This document shows, piece by piece, positions 22,999 to 34,929 of a stretch of 64,000 bases of DNA. The first letter of the stretch is position 1. Each line of letters begins with the position of its first letter. Under the pieces are notes generated by a model. The model did not search any database. It worked only from the letters and a program-made list of their open reading frames with translations, and was not told the origin of the DNA. Source of the stretch: Persicaria tinctoria (taxonomy: Eukaryota; Streptophyta; Magnoliopsida; Caryophyllales; Polygonaceae); assembly GCA_037127255.1 (NCBI GenBank), contig JBANSL010000014.1, forward strand, positions 67,935,646-67,999,645, given 5' to 3'. A program made the translations under genes and the position numbers.

Positions 22999-24216
22999 TA
23001 AAATAAGTAAAAAGAGCAACAGTACACCAATCCAACATTCAATCAGTCTAAAGCTAATGAGGAAATAAGTGTCAATAAAAACAAGAAGAAATTTATACTA
23101 TGTAGAGGGAACTAAATGAGATTTTAGAAAATAATCAAACAAGTATTCGTCCATCTTATTAATGCAGTTAATTCCTAATCAAACGATACAAACAGTCATA
23201 CAAAACATAGCTAATAAGCCATGTTATCAGCTTATCCTGATTTGCAAAATATCAGTGTACCCTTAAGCTTTGAAAATGAGGAAAAAATCAGGCTCTAAAC
23301 ACATACAAAATAGGACCTAATTACCTAAACACAATGGGGATCAAATCAATTAAAAAACAATTCAAGGGAAATTGAAGGGAGATTAATAAGAGACATTGAA
23401 CTGCCTGAAGGATCATTAATAAGAGACATTGAACCATAACAATAATCTGACAGACTGACATACTCACTTAGTCACTTTAATCGAACCCAAAATTTGACAG
23501 TGAGCGTTAATCTATCCAAATTACTCTAAATTCGCCCATAGACCATCCTCATTCAATGATTTTTGTCCCAAAGTTAGCCCTAATTTTAGAAAAATCAAAA
23601 TCCAAACCTGAAAAGTGGTCTCCATTCCTAGCCGCTCACAAATCTTCTCTGTCGTTTGTCGAGGCTATCTACACTGATCGTCTTCTTAGTCGGTGACGTG
23701 ATTGGTCTTCTGAATTCAAAGGGAGAAAGGGAGAAGTGGTGTTGCGGTTGAGAACGGACGGAGTTAACATTATTAGGAACTAGGGCACGGTCCAAACTTT
23801 CTTTAAAACCGAAGGGTACCATCCGGAAAAATATAAAACTTGGGACACCAACTGGAATAAGCTTAAACACAGGGGTACCAAACGGAATTTTCCAATCAAT
23901 TAATATATCCAAAACTAATAGACTCAAATCCAGGCACTGTTATAAAAAACCCTTCAAGACCCACCTAGACTCCCGGCTAAACCCTTGTACTCGCCCCGCC
24001 ACCAAGGTCGTCAAGGTCATCAAAACTAACCTAAACTACAAAGACCTGCCATGAAATCCGTCTAGATGGACCCCGTCTACACCTCGTCTCTGAATTCTAT
24101 TTCATTTGATAAAAAAAAGACCAAAAGCTAATCAACATGATAACTAACTACAGTTACACATAACCATAAATAGCCTATACGAGATTTATAAGTATACTTG
24201 ATTAATTTTAAAAATC

Positions 24217-24245
24217 CCGTGCATAGCGCACGGGGTATAGGCTAG
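24217..24245 (+). mobile_element. Helitron-like 3' terminus
   Basis: A GC-rich hairpin (CCCGTGC with GCACGGG, 24,217-24,234) is followed about eight bases later by CTAG, with T as the next base. That is the classic Helitron 3' end and insertion site. The matching 5' TC end could not be placed with confidence between 23,903 and here. 23,903-24,216 holds nothing else I recognise. Confidence 0.6.
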
Positions 24246-24249
24246 TTGG

Positions 24250-25880
24250 AAATGATTTGTTGTGTGAACGAAAGTAATCAACATCTATATGCATTATATA
24301 AACTATAAAATGCATAAAGTGAAAACGTGTTAATGTTTTATTTTAATCGACATGTTGTTATGTTTCGTCGGCAGCAGAAACTGAACCACACCCTTTTAAC
24401 AAATAGCAATCCCTCCTTCTCAACTGAGCCAATAAATGTCAGTAAATATATACGGTTTACTGATTACAAGCACAGTAGACGTCACCTTACCTGGAGCGAT
24501 ATGACCATCTAATCTAGCAGCTGCTGAGGTCTAGTTGGATGTATCCAAGCATATAACAACTCTTGATATGCCAAAGGTTCCTAATCTCCTATTAAAGTTC
24601 CAGTGAGAAACAATCATGATGGTCTGGAAGTGCAAGTGCCAATACCTGGAAAGATACCCTTCTCAATGTAGTCCAGCATAAAGGTAAATATCCTCCTTCA
24701 GTCCTTCTCAAGCTTCACAACAAACTTTCAGCGGCTTAGAGGTCTTCTTTGAACGTTGTCATGTCCAAAATTGTTGAGCTTGATGGTTTAATTGACAATA
24801 TTCGTGATAGAAAAATATTCTCCCAGCAGTTAATTGCTCTAAGAAAAAACTTACATAACCGATGCACAGTGAACAAGACCCACCCTATCAATCATACTTG
24901 GGCAAAAGGATCAATATCAACACCTAGAATCCACTTCATTTCCTATTGTGTTGTGGATATGAGTTGGCTTATATTTTTTTTATTTTTGATAAAGTAAGAA
25001 TTCGAGATTAGACAGACCTAAAACTCGATTAGCCAATACTCAGACAACACGCACTCTACAAAAGTCAAATCTAAGCAAACCTAAAATTAGAAGTTGGGAA
25101 CATAGACTAACTGGCTAAATATGAGCTGGCTATGGTATAGAATTTGTTAATACTGTACTCTAAAATCCACTTGATTTCATATTGCTTTTCTAATCTGTTT
25201 GATACATTTATTGACAACGAGGTTTCGAGTTTGCCTACAGAGAAAGCAAACAGCTAAAACATGCAAAAATTCAAGTAAAAGACTTGGATATGGAAGTAGA
25301 TTGCACCTTACCTGGAGGCTGGAGTGATATGACCATCCAATCAAGCAGCTTAGGTCTAGTTGGATCATCCAAGCCTAGAGACATTGTTATGCTAAAGGTC
25401 TCAAAGCTATGATCTTCCGCAATCATGATGCAGGTGTGAAAGTGCACAATCTTCATAGTGACATAGCTGGCACTTGCAGATCTTCCGCAAAATCTAATCT
25501 CATCGAAAACTAACCAGCAGGTGTGTCACTATCCTCCAAAGTTAACAAAAAAATCCAAACTAGGCTTTAATACAAGAACCATCTGCAAATTTGTATCGAT
25601 GTATACCTATATGAAACTATCGATGCTTGTTGCGGATCTATCGCCTGCTGCCTCTCGGTCCAATTTGTGCTGTCCGCCATGCCTGCAACTTCTCTAGGAT
25701 TTGAACAAATCGAGAATGAAGCAATTGATCTCTAATTGCTCAACCTGCAGCTCGCATTCCATGTGAAGCGGAGCCAGGATCATCGGAGAATCTTCAATTG
25801 AAAGGAAGCCTTGAATTTCATTGATTCCAAAATGATCAATTACAAGATTGGGTCAACAAGAAGAAGATACCGATACGACG
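24250..25880 (-). pseudogene. Decayed receptor-kinase flank, second copy
   Basis: Parallel to 1,134-2,240. 24,475-24,760 matches the degraded splice-junction and catalytic-loop block, 25,300-25,460 its second copy, and 25,500-25,870 the 3'-flank tail ending with the TCAATTACAAGATTG sequence. This copy lacks the 656-1,124 MITE and has a 150-bp stretch near 24,970-25,120 that the first copy lacks. No coding frame survives. Confidence 0.6.
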
Positions 25881-25884
25881 GCAC

Positions 25885-26065
25885 ATATGAGAGAGAAGGC
25901 GTTTCTGTTATGGTTATGGGGCTACATCCCATGCCTCGAGGTTCGAAGTTCGAATCCCCGTGGAAACATGGAGACGCTTGTGAGTAGGAGAGTCAACCCC
26001 TTAAATGGGCCTACAGTAACCCAATCCAGATGTAGAGTGGGCTAAACTCACTTGAACTGGAAAGG
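25885..26065 (+). mobile_element. tRNA-derived SINE-like sequence
   Basis: A Pol III B-box match (GGTTCGAATCC-like, in GAAGTTCGAATCCCCG near 25,943-25,960) follows an A-box-like TATGGTTATGGGG about 35 bp upstream. A body ending GTGGGCTAAACTC follows, then a short A-rich tail at 26,069-26,075. This is the plan of plant SINEs. No clear target duplication was found, so boundaries are approximate. Confidence 0.5.
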
Positions 26066-26297
26066 ATCAAAAAAAGAATTTAGCTCTCTCTTCTCGATCT
26101 CCAGTCCTCTCCAATGGCGGATGTCACTCGATCCTTCCCATGGCCGCCGTCCCCTCTTCAATTCCTCTTCCCTGGCCTTAGAAGTTAGATCTCACTGTCA
26201 TTTGAAACTATCAATGTTTGTTGCTGATCTGTCACCTGCTGCCCTCAGATCATGTAAAGCTGAGCCAGGATCAACATAGAATCGTCAACCCTACTTA
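26066..26297. other. Kinase 3'-flank debris
   Basis: 26,205-26,290 repeats the TCACCTGCTGC...AGCTGAGCCAGGATCAAC block of 1,997-2,145. The rest is unassigned. Confidence 0.5.
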
Positions 26298-27099
26298 GGG
26301 CGTGCTTGGCAATAGGTTATTTTTTAAGGGGTAGATATTATTTTTAAGGGATTATACGAGGTGGAGATTATTGTATGAGTTATGGGGATGGAAGAGGTTG
26401 AGATTTTTTTGACAAAATAATCCCGGAAAGGTGTTTGGTGAGTAGAGGGTTATTTTAAGGTTATTTGTTATAAAATTACAAAATTACCCCCTCCCTCCTC
26501 CCTTCTTCTTCCTCCCCATTCCAAATTCCAGATCCGTGGTGCTCCGACAGAAGCTCCAATGACGCCGCTCCGCCGCCGCCTCTCCAAGGGCTCTTCACCT
26601 CCGTTCGCCCTCACCGTCTCTTGCCGCTCCAATGTTCTCCCTCCCTTCTCCACGCTCCCACGGAAGACCCGAAGCCCCAAGCACGAGCATTCTTCCTCAC
26701 TCTCCCGGCTGCCATAGAAGACCAGGCCCGAGCTCCCATGGCGTCGGATTTGAGTCCCATGGCGTAGAAGAGGAGCACCAGCCCCGGATCTCGCCCAGAT
26801 CTGCCTCCGTCTCTCGACCAGATCTCGCCCTTCGAGCTCCCATGGCCAAGAAGCACCAACCCGGATCTCCCTCCGACGCCATGGACAAGGGGCAAGACAG
26901 TCCATTAAGGGATTGTTGAAGAGCACAACCCCGACAATCCTTATGGAGAAGGGTTGGATTATGGGCAAAAATAACCCCGATTAATCTCCAGCTCCTAAAA
27001 AATCAACCCCCCACAATCCCTTGTCAAACACTAGCACCGGAATTGTTGTTTTTTAAAAAAACCCCAAGAACCCCACAGAATCCCTTGCCGAGCACGCCC
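26298..27099. mobile_element. PIF/Harbinger-type element
   Basis: 802 bp with ends GGGCGTGCTTGGCAA and, on the other strand, GGGCGTGCTCGGCAA. It is flanked by the 3-bp target TTA (26,295-26,297 and 27,100-27,102). Both are standard for this superfamily. The centre (26,490-26,930) is GC-rich and open in several frames on both strands, with repeated CCATGGC words, but nothing matches a transposase. It may be acquired host DNA or MITE filler. Confidence 0.85.
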
Positions 27100-27177
27100 T
27101 TAGAATTTTAGTACAGGTGCACAACTCTACTTAGAGTGGCTTCTGCGCGTTTTTAGCCACTCTACGTGTTTTCCGAT

Positions 27178-27280
27178 TGATAGATTCATAGATGTCTTAT
27201 ATTGTATGGTGGGCCAAAAGGTCAAAAGGCTCAATATCTTTGTACAAGAATGACATTACAATCAATCTCGTGATCTCACA
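27178..27280 (+). repeat. Left LTR of the Copia element
   Basis: Starts TGATAG and ends GATCTCACA. It is about 35 bp shorter than the right LTR because it lacks the segment after TTTGTA. Substitutions are frequent along the shared part. Confidence 0.85.
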
Positions 27281-27292
27281 TGATATCACAGC
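27281..27292 (+). other. Primer-binding site
   Basis: TGATATCACAGC directly follows the left LTR. It differs at two positions from TGGTATCAGAGC, the usual complement of initiator tRNA-Met in plant Copia elements. Confidence 0.75.
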
Positions 27293-27466
27293 ATAAAATC
27301 CTCAAACCCTAATTTTTCTTTTTCTCCTAACCCTAAACCCTAGCTGCCACCCCCTTGTCGTCGTCACCCCCCTTGCCGCCACCCTCCCGGCGCCGCCCTT
27401 CTCCCCCTCTCGGCCTCCCTTTGCCGCCGACGCCCCCCCTCGTCCCTCTCTCTCCCTCTCGTCGCA

Positions 27467-28350
27467 ATGGCCGACCCACCCACCAACAAGCCGCCCTTCC
27501 ACTCCGCTCTCACGATCTCTAATATCAAAAACTGCATCCCCATCATCCTTGATCACGAATCCAGTTCCTACACCATGTGGTCGCACCTCTTCACGACCCA
27601 TGTTAAGTCTGATAAAGTCCTTCACCACATCGACTCCTCCGTCAATCGCCCTGAAAGTGAAGACAACGATCTCTTCGCTCAACTCGACTCCATTGTCCTT
27701 CAATGGATCTTCAACACCATCTCAAAAGATCTATTGACCACCATCCTCGACCCCAAAGACACCGCCTTGGATGCTTGGAAGAAACTTCATAATCTCTTTC
27801 AAGACAACAAGTCCACCCGTGCTGTCTATCTCGAGCATGAATTTTCAAGTTGCAGCTTTCCTCTTTTCCGTCGATATCCGCCTATTGTCAGCATATCAAG
27901 ACCCTGTCTGATCAACTAGGCGCCGTCGACTCCAAACCCAGCGCCACCCGCCTTGTCCTCCAGGTACTTTCGGGTCTTCCCTCTGAATACAATGTTGTTG
28001 CTACTCGTATCCAGCAGACGGAACCTCTACCTACATTCGAAAAGACCCGATCTCAATTGATCCCGGAGAAGACTCGCTTTCACCGTCAGACCACCGAAGC
28101 CGCCAAGGACAAGACGGCATTGGTCTCGTCAAGCGACATCGATGAGACCTATGCCCCGCAGACCAACCGCAACAACGACCAACCAGTTGTGAGAGGCGGT
28201 GGCCCCGGCCGCAGCAATGGGCAGCGGCCGCAGCAGCACGATTCCTCTCGCCCCTCTTGGTACCCCAACCCCGGTTATCCGCCTTGGATGCCCTTTAGCT
28301 ACCCACTTGCGACGTATCGCTCACCAACCCCGTATCCCAATCGTCACTAG
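27467..28350 (+). pseudogene. Copia gag region
   Basis: The first ATG at 27467 opens a gag-like (UBN2-type) protein with a WSHLFTTHVKS segment, a DAWKKLHNLFQDN segment and an LEHEF segment. A frameshift near 27,840-27,860 moves the frame, which continues with SDQLGAVD and LSGLPSEYN to a stop at 28,350. No zinc knuckle is evident; a proline-rich tail takes its place. Gag would form the particle, but this copy cannot make it whole. Confidence 0.8.
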
Positions 28351-28439
28351 GGAGCGGGCTTGTTGGGTCCTGCTCCTCGACCCACAGGTCATCAGGCCTA
28401 CTCGTCGTCGTCTGATGAGGCATACACTCCGACTGATGT

Positions 28440-31400
28440 GCATCACGCCTTCTCTTCCATGCAGCTGGCAGCTCCTGACTCCGCTTGGTACATGGACACT
28501 GACGCCACCTCTCATATGAAGAACTCCTCAGGTACTCTCTTTCTCTTTCTTTTAAGGGTCCTGCACATTCTATTATCGTCGGCAACGATGGTCACCTTGC
28601 TACTTCGGGCATTGGTCACACCACATTACCAACCCCTACCAACCCATTACACCTTAACATCGTCCTCGTTGCCCCCAAACTTGTCAAAAATCTTATCTCC
28701 GTCTGTCGGTTCACCACTGACAATAATGTTTCTCTTGTGTTTGATCTGTTTGGTTTCTCTGTGAAGGATCTTACTACGGGGGTTACTAGCCAGAGATGTA
28801 ATAGCACCGAGGAGATCTATCATGTGTCGTCGCCCTCACCATCCACCCCGTCAAGTCCAGTCGTCCTCTCGGCATCATCATCTAGTCTTTGGCATGCACA
28901 CCTTGGTCATCCCAGTCCTGTAGTTTTAGATTTACTTCGTTCTAAGAGTCTAGTCAAATGTAATAAAGAGCTTCGCTCTAGTTTATTTTCTTCTTGTCAG
29001 TTAGGCAAGCATGCAAGACTTCATTTTCAGCGGTCTTTAAAGACTACTTTTGCCCATTTTATATTATTCATAGTGATATTTGGACATCTCATGTGCCTAG
29101 CTAGGATGGTCATGAGTATTACCTTTTGTTTCTGGATGATTACACACATTTCTTATGGGTTTTCCCTTTGCACTTTAAATCTCAAGTGTTTCCTATCTTT
29201 GCCAAATTTCATGCATACATCAAAACACAATTTTAAACCTCTATCAAATGTTTTCAATGTGACAATGGCCGCGAATTTGACAACAAAGACTTTCACACCT
29301 TCTTCAACACCAATGGGATCTCCTATCGCTTGTCTTGCCCTTATACCTCCCAACAGAATGGCAATACCGAACGAATCATCAGAACCATCACCAATATGAT
29401 GCACTCTCTCCTCTTGCATGCATCCATTCCCCTTCTCTTTTGGCCTTATGCCTCAGCCACCGTCTGCTACCTCCTAAACATTCTCCCTTCCACCACCCTC
29501 CACCATCGCTCACCAACTCAGACACTTTATTGCACTTTGCCCAGGTATGATCACCTTCGTACCTTTGGGTGCTTGTGCTTCCCGAATCAGTCATCCACGG
29601 ACCACCGCCCCACACAAGCTTCACCCAAGCTCCACTCCTTGTGTCTTTCTTGGCTATTCGCCTGATCATCGTGGCTACCTCTGCCTCGATATCAAGACCC
29701 ACAAGATCATCCTATCTCATCATGTCACCTTTGATGAATCGCGATTCCCCTTTGCATCTCCCACACCTCATGTGTCTCAGTCAGAGTCAGAGTCATCATT
29801 CCCTCATTTTTTTCTTCCCCAGAGCACTCCCAGTGCTCCTACCTCTCCCCCTCTACCACCACCACCACCCCTACCACCAGACCACACACTCGCAGCGTCT
29901 TCGGTGTCTTCCGACCCCGACAAATCGTCTCCATGAACATCACACATCGCCCCGCCTTCCAAACTCATACATATGCCCATCTATCCCCTCCCCCGGACGT
30001 TATGCAGATGTTGCGGCGGCAGCCAATCAAACACCCATAGCCCACTCCTCGCCCAACCTACTGGCGGCGGCCACATCATCATGTCGCGGCCGCGGCCAAT
30101 CAACAGGCTGCGGGCTTGTTGCCCCCGCAGCCTTCCTCGCAGCCTCCACTCCCTTTGCATCCGTTCTTCCCGACTCCCAATCACCCCTGCCTCCACCCCG
30201 ACCTCTCTTTCCCCCATTCCCACCTCCCACAAAACAACCCTCATTGACCCGAATTGGCAGACGTCTATGCTCGACGAATACAGGGCCCTTACGAAGAATG
30301 GTACTTGGGTTCTTGTCCCTCGCCCTTCTGAGGCGAACGTCATCCGTTGTATGTGGCTCTTCCGTCACAAGTTCCGCTCTGATGGGACACTGGAGCGCTA
30401 CAAAGCCCGTCTTGTGGTCAACGGTCGATCTCAGCAGGTCGGTATTGATTGTGATGAGACGTTCAGCCCCGTGGTCAAGCCTGCCACTATCCGAGTGGTA
30501 TTGAGTTTAGGATTGTCGCGCAACTGGGCCATCCATCAATTAGATGTCAAGAACGCTTTTCTGCATGACTATCTGAATGAGACAGTCTACATGTTTCAGC
30601 CGCCGGGGTTTGCTGATGCTGATCGTCCCAAGCACGTTTGTCTCCTCAAGCGCTCTCTATATGGTCTGAAACAAGCTCCGCGGGCTTGGTTCTAGCGCTT
30701 TGCTTCGCATCTGCTACGCTTGGGTTTCTTTGGCAGCCGTTCGGATACATCTCTGTTTATCTATCGCAAAGGCTCAGACATGGCCTTCCTGTTACTATAT
30801 GTCAACGACATCATTCTTACCGCCTCTTCTGATGCTCTTCGGATGTCCATTATTTCGCAGTTGAGTGCGGAGTTCGCCATGTATGATCTGGGTCCGTTGT
30901 CCTACTTCTTGGGAGTTGTTGTTCAGCGTCATGCGTCTGGTCTGTTTCTCTCTCAGAGTAAGTATGCTGCTGAGATTGTTGCTCGAGCTAAGATGGTCAA
31001 TTGTAATCCAGTTGTCACCCCTATCGATACATCCAACAAGCTCAATTCTTATTCTGGTCCTTTGGCTGATGATCCGACGTTGTACAGGAGCCTCGCTGGT
31101 GCTCTTCAGTATCTCACTTTCACCGGGCTTGATATCAGTTACGCCATTCAGCAGGTCTGCTCGTTCATGCATGCACCCAGGGAACCCCACTTTCAGGCCT
31201 TGAAGCGGATCATTCGGTACATCAGCGACACCCTCGAGCTTGGCACCACGATCACTCCTTCCTCTAAGCTTGATCTTGTTGCTTACACTGATGCGGATTG
31301 GGGTGGTTGTCCTGACACACGTCACTCCACGTCTAGTTACTATGTCCTCCTCAACGACACCCTTGTGTCATCGTCAGCCAAGCGTCAGTCTGTCATGTCT

Positions 31401-31739
31401 CGCTCCAGCGCTGAGGAAGAATACAGAGGTGTTGCCAACGTTGTCTCCGAGTGCTCTTGGCTCCGCAATCTCCTTCTTGAGCTCCGTTGCCCTCTTCAGA
31501 AGGCCACTCTGGTCTACACTGACAACGTCTCCGCCGTCTATCTAGCTAGCATCCCAGTCCAGCATCAACGCACGAAGCACATTGAGCTCGATCTCCACTT
31601 CGTCCGGGACAAGGTTGCCAAGGGCTTACCACGCCAGTACGCTGATATATTCACCAAGGGTTTACCACTCTCGTTGTTCATTGATTTTCGGTCTAGTCTC
31701 ACTGCACGGGCCCCTCCAGTTTTGACTGTAGGGGTTTGA
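28440..31739 (+). pseudogene. Copia pol region (protease, integrase, RT, RNase H)
   Basis: The protease site reads DTDAT instead of DTGAT at 28,497-28,511. The integrase zinc motif (HAHLGHPS with a later CQLGKH) lies near 28,890-29,020, and the core is spread over several frames up to 29,560. The RT starts near 30,240 and is open through LDVKNAFLH and [16 protein letters not shown] at 30,693-30,695 follows. The catalytic box near 30,800 reads YVND, not YVDD. RNase H (YTDADWGGCPDTRHSTS) follows and the frame ends at 31,739, just inside the right LTR. It is inactive at several independent points. Confidence 0.88.
31726..31736 (+). other. Polypurine tract
   Basis: A short purine-rich run (GTAGGGGTT) lies immediately before the right LTR, where plus-strand synthesis would be primed. 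Confidence 0.6.
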
Positions 31740-31874
31740 TAGATTACGTAGGTCTTATATTGTATAGTGGGCCCAAAGGCCCAAAATGCCCAATACCTTT
31801 GTAACCTATATATATGTTTATCAATGAATGGAAACCCTCAAAAAGGACTTTACAATCAGTCTCTTGATCTCACA
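31737..31874 (+). repeat. Right LTR of the Copia element
   Basis: 138 bp, TGATAG to TCACA. It contains a TATATATA stretch near 31,810, which could be the promoter element in this LTR. Confidence 0.85.
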
Positions 31875-31879
31875 CCGAT

Positions 31880-32084
31880 GTCAATTGGCCACTCTACGTT
31901 TGCAGTGCGAATATCAAATACAATGTACATAGCAAACCATTGTAAAGTGTATCTGAAGTTTGGTCAACTCCTCAAGTACAATAAATAGCAAACCTTACTA
32001 TTGTACAGTTTGATAAGATACCGATTGATGAAAGCCTAAGGCCCGTTTTGTATCTATATCTTAATATCTAGATATCGATATCTT
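31880..32084. other. Spacer, nothing recognised
   Basis: AT-rich sequence between the Copia duplication and the kinase pseudogene. A GATATCGATATC-like palindrome lies near 32,068-32,080. Confidence 0.5.
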
Positions 32085-32915
32085 ATTAGTAGCTAAGTGG
32101 TTTTGAAAAGCTCGACCAAGGAAGGAAGCTTTTGAATGGGATGAAAAAGTGTGTCAATTGATGCATTGTGGGTCTAGACTCGGGTTTAGGTCCTGTGCAG
32201 AGAAAAGATACTCTGATTGCCAGCATCAATCTATCGGTTAGATTCCTCCCTGGTGGGGAGAGCCGGTCATCCAGCACAGAGCACACCACTCATAAGCAGC
32301 TCTTGATGATTGTTGAATGATGATGATGGTAGAAGAGAATATAGAAGGTCTCCTGGATGTTTTCCCATCATACTTTCCAGTGCCACGACTCCGAAGCTAT
32401 AGACATCACATTTTGGAGTCACTCTCGCAGTTTGAGCCAGCTCTGCCACTAAAGGGAAAAAATAATCATAACCAATATACTTACCAGTTTGAGTAAATGA
32501 TATAGAAATGGATGGCGGTATCAGCCGCAAGGAAAACAATTCAACAATCATGTTTCTGTTCGAGTAAAAAATTAAATATGGATTAGATGCCGATTGTGGC
32601 CATATTGCATGGAACCATGTAACCAAGTGATCCAACGATTGAGGTCCAGTTGGATGTATCAGGGTTTATAAACATTGCAATACTAAAGTTCGAAAGTTTT
32701 ACTTACTATAGGCGGAAAGCAATCATGATGCAGGTATGCACGGGCATGTGCCAATCCACGCACAATCTTCGGTCTTTTTTCTCAGCTTAGCTCCTTTGCT
32801 CCGCCTTGACTACGTAAAATCTTCCCTAGACTACCATTCTCAACATAGTCATACATGAGGTACATCCTTCTCCTCGATCTAGTAACAAAACCCGTGCGGC
32901 TTGATGACATTCTAG

Positions 32916-34929
32916 CAGAGGCGGATCCTCTTTAGGGCCAGTGGTGGCAGTCGCCCCCCAATCGAAAATGAAATTTAACATCCATATATTCCTCTTGTCA
33001 ATAGCTTCGATTTGATATATTATAAACTCAAATCCGATATCTGAGCAAAAAATTAGGAGCGTTTCAAATTTCAGCACTGAATTACCATATTTCCTACATC
33101 ATTTACCAAACTGATATATTTTTATTGTAATTATTATTTATTAATTTCATATCTTAATAATATAACAATATTCGAGAACTTCAAATTAGGAGGTCATATT
33201 GAAATATTTGAAAACCATGAAATAAATCATGCAAGTTCAGGATATATAATATTGATGATTTTTTTATCGTAATTTTTCGTCCCTTCAATCAACAAGTTCA
33301 GGATCTAAAGAAAGTGGTCGAGTAAAAATGGAAAAAAACTCTCCCTTCTCTCTAAATTCTAGAGAGAGAGAGTTGGATAGTCTTTTGTCCAGACGTCCGT
33401 CGAACACCGTCCGACTTTCACCGGACACGTGAATCTTGTTTGGAACTCCTCTTCAGAGGTTGAAACTCACCTCTTCGGAGGATGCAAACCACATTTGAAG
33501 GTCAAAAATCCACCTCGATGGCCATCCAAACCGGATCTAGTATCCCTCTTACCATCCAACTCGGCCCCGGCCGTTCCAAATCGGCTCCGACCGTCCACAC
33601 CGGCTCCGTCAGGGTCGCTCTGGGCTCCTGAACTCGCACATGCTTCTCATACTACTAGCCTTCTGCCCAAACTCCCCTCCCCGGTCGCATATCCTTCCTG
33701 CGAGTCCTCTTCGCTCGATGTCCCTACCCATCCTGGCCACGAATGTATTCTGGTGGTTCAGGTGTCTCCGCTCCGGCTCCGTCGGCGCCGGATTATACCC
33801 TCCCCACTTCGATCTCCCTATGTGACTTCTTGTGGTCGGATTCGCCCTCCCTCATCTCGCCTCTTCTTTAACCATCGGCGTCGCCCGTCCACTGATCCCA
33901 AATCTCCACTTCGGAGTTGATAAAACCCTAAATTGATTTGGGGCTTTGTTTGAATCGGGCCTCCTCTCCCTGGTGTCGGCTTGTTTGAATCCTCAACGGT
34001 CTGGCCAGTGGCTAGGGGTCGTTTGTCCCTTCCCCGGAGTTGGCTTGGGTATGCCTGTCGGCGTCGGTTTATGCGGGTTGTGGTGATGGGCCTTGCCTCC
34101 CTCCGCCTTCGCCCCTTCCGGCTTCGCCTCCGTCATCCCCCGTCGCAGCCTCGACGTCCGTCGTCTTCGTTGCCGGCAAGGTCCCTTCGCCTCTTTTTCC
34201 TTGCGAATAAGATGAAGTTGATTAAGGTTGGAATAGAAAATTAACACAAAAAAAAAAAAAAACTCCTTGCAGTGCAAGGATTGCCCCCAAAAAAATTTAT
34301 AATATAAATTATAATAATCCTTGGGCTGCAAGTATTGGAGAAAAAAAAAACAGAAGGAAAAAGAATTATATATTTCTCGTATTACTAAAATCCTATAATG
34401 GCTCTGAACTGCTCGTATAAACGTGTACTGAATTCCGTTAAGGTTGATTAGATCCTGTCAGGGTGTTTGGGTGCTCTTTTCTCAGATGATGTGCGACTTT
34501 GTGTTGGCGTGGCTTGGCGATCTTCTCCTTGGATTTGGTTCTGACTATCGGAGTCGGGATAGGTTGGGGTCGTGGTGGTGTGTATCGTGGCGTCTTTGCT
34601 ACCGGGGTTGACTGCTTCCCTGGAGTTCGTCTTCACTGCCCACAGGATGATCGGGTCCTGATGTACCGCCGGCCTACGATTCTGCTTCTTGTGGGGCTTG
34701 GCTTCGTCCGTCTTCTTCGTCCTCATCCTGTTTGGTTTGAGTCTGCTTTGTTTCGCTTTTTTGTAGTTTGCGTTTGTCTGAGTTTGCACCATATGTATTG
34801 TTGTATGTTTGACTTTAGACGGTTTTCCCGTCTGCCGGCCTGGCCGGCCCTCGAGTTTCAGATGTCTGATATCAAATTCTTACCTAATCAAAAAAAAAAA
34901 AAAAAAAACAAGTTCAGGATCCGCCACTG
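32916..34929. mobile_element. hAT-type element, non-autonomous
   Basis: The ends are CAGAGGCGGATCC and, on the right, GGATCCGCCACTG. The flanking 8-bp copies are CATTCTAG (32,908-32,915) and CATTCCGG (34,930-34,937). The other kinase genes show the uninterrupted site as CATTCCGG or CATTGCGG. An 8-bp duplication and CAGNGGCGG tips fit hAT. About 1.6 kb of its length is a later retroposon. No transposase is seen; the remainder is AT-rich. Confidence 0.85.
33306..34906 (+). mobile_element. Poly-A retroposon nested in the hAT element
   Basis: Perfect 15-bp target duplication AACAAGTTCAGGATC at 33,291-33,305 and 34,907-34,921, with a poly-A run at 34,890-34,908. The body begins with an (AG)n-rich leader near 33,355, is GC-rich, and is open in many frames without any recognised protein. 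It could be a non-autonomous LINE derivative made of 5' and 3' UTRs, or an unknown processed transcript. A second A-run and hairpin-like block (34,240-34,360) inside it may be yet another insertion. Confidence 0.75.

Larger units (their letters stand above)
20744..23893. mobile_element. MULE-type element, copy 3 (3.15 kb)
   Basis: Perfect 9-bp duplication AATCAATTA at 20,735-20,743 and 23,894-23,902. The inverted ends of about 120 bp start GGGAAATTCCGT, include TTCCAGTTGGTGTCCCA and end near GTTTGGACCGTGCCC. They are related to the ends of copies 1 and 2. The interior differs: it carries a Tourist MITE, two inverted tRNA-like units and a 113-codon open frame at 22,023-22,364 that I do not recognise and that may be captured host sequence. 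No transposase was found, so it is non-autonomous. Confidence 0.88.
27178..31874 (+). mobile_element. Ty1/Copia LTR retrotransposon, decayed
   Basis: A 4.7-kb element with 5-bp target duplication CCGAT (27,173-27,177 and 31,875-31,879). LTRs start TGATAG and end TCACA: 27,178-27,280 on the left (103 bp, with a deletion) and 31,737-31,874 on the right (138 bp). The LTRs differ at many positions, so the insertion is old. A primer-binding site follows the left LTR and a polypurine tract precedes the right one. Domain order gag, protease, integrase, reverse transcriptase, RNase H defines Copia. RNase H wording (RSSAEEEYRGVANVV) recalls the Ale/Retrofit lineage, which is a tentative call. Confidence 0.93.

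Noticed and set aside
26468..26968. 166-residue and other GC-rich open frames inside the Harbinger element
   Set aside because: Several overlapping frames are open on both strands because of GC-rich repeated words; no domain recognised.
29381..30368. Minus-strand frames within the Copia element
   Set aside because: Opposite the integrase and RT coding; low-complexity shadows.
33429..33920. 163-residue plus-strand frame in the nested retroposon
   Set aside because: Proline/serine/arginine-rich in all frames, with no conserved pattern; likely composition only.
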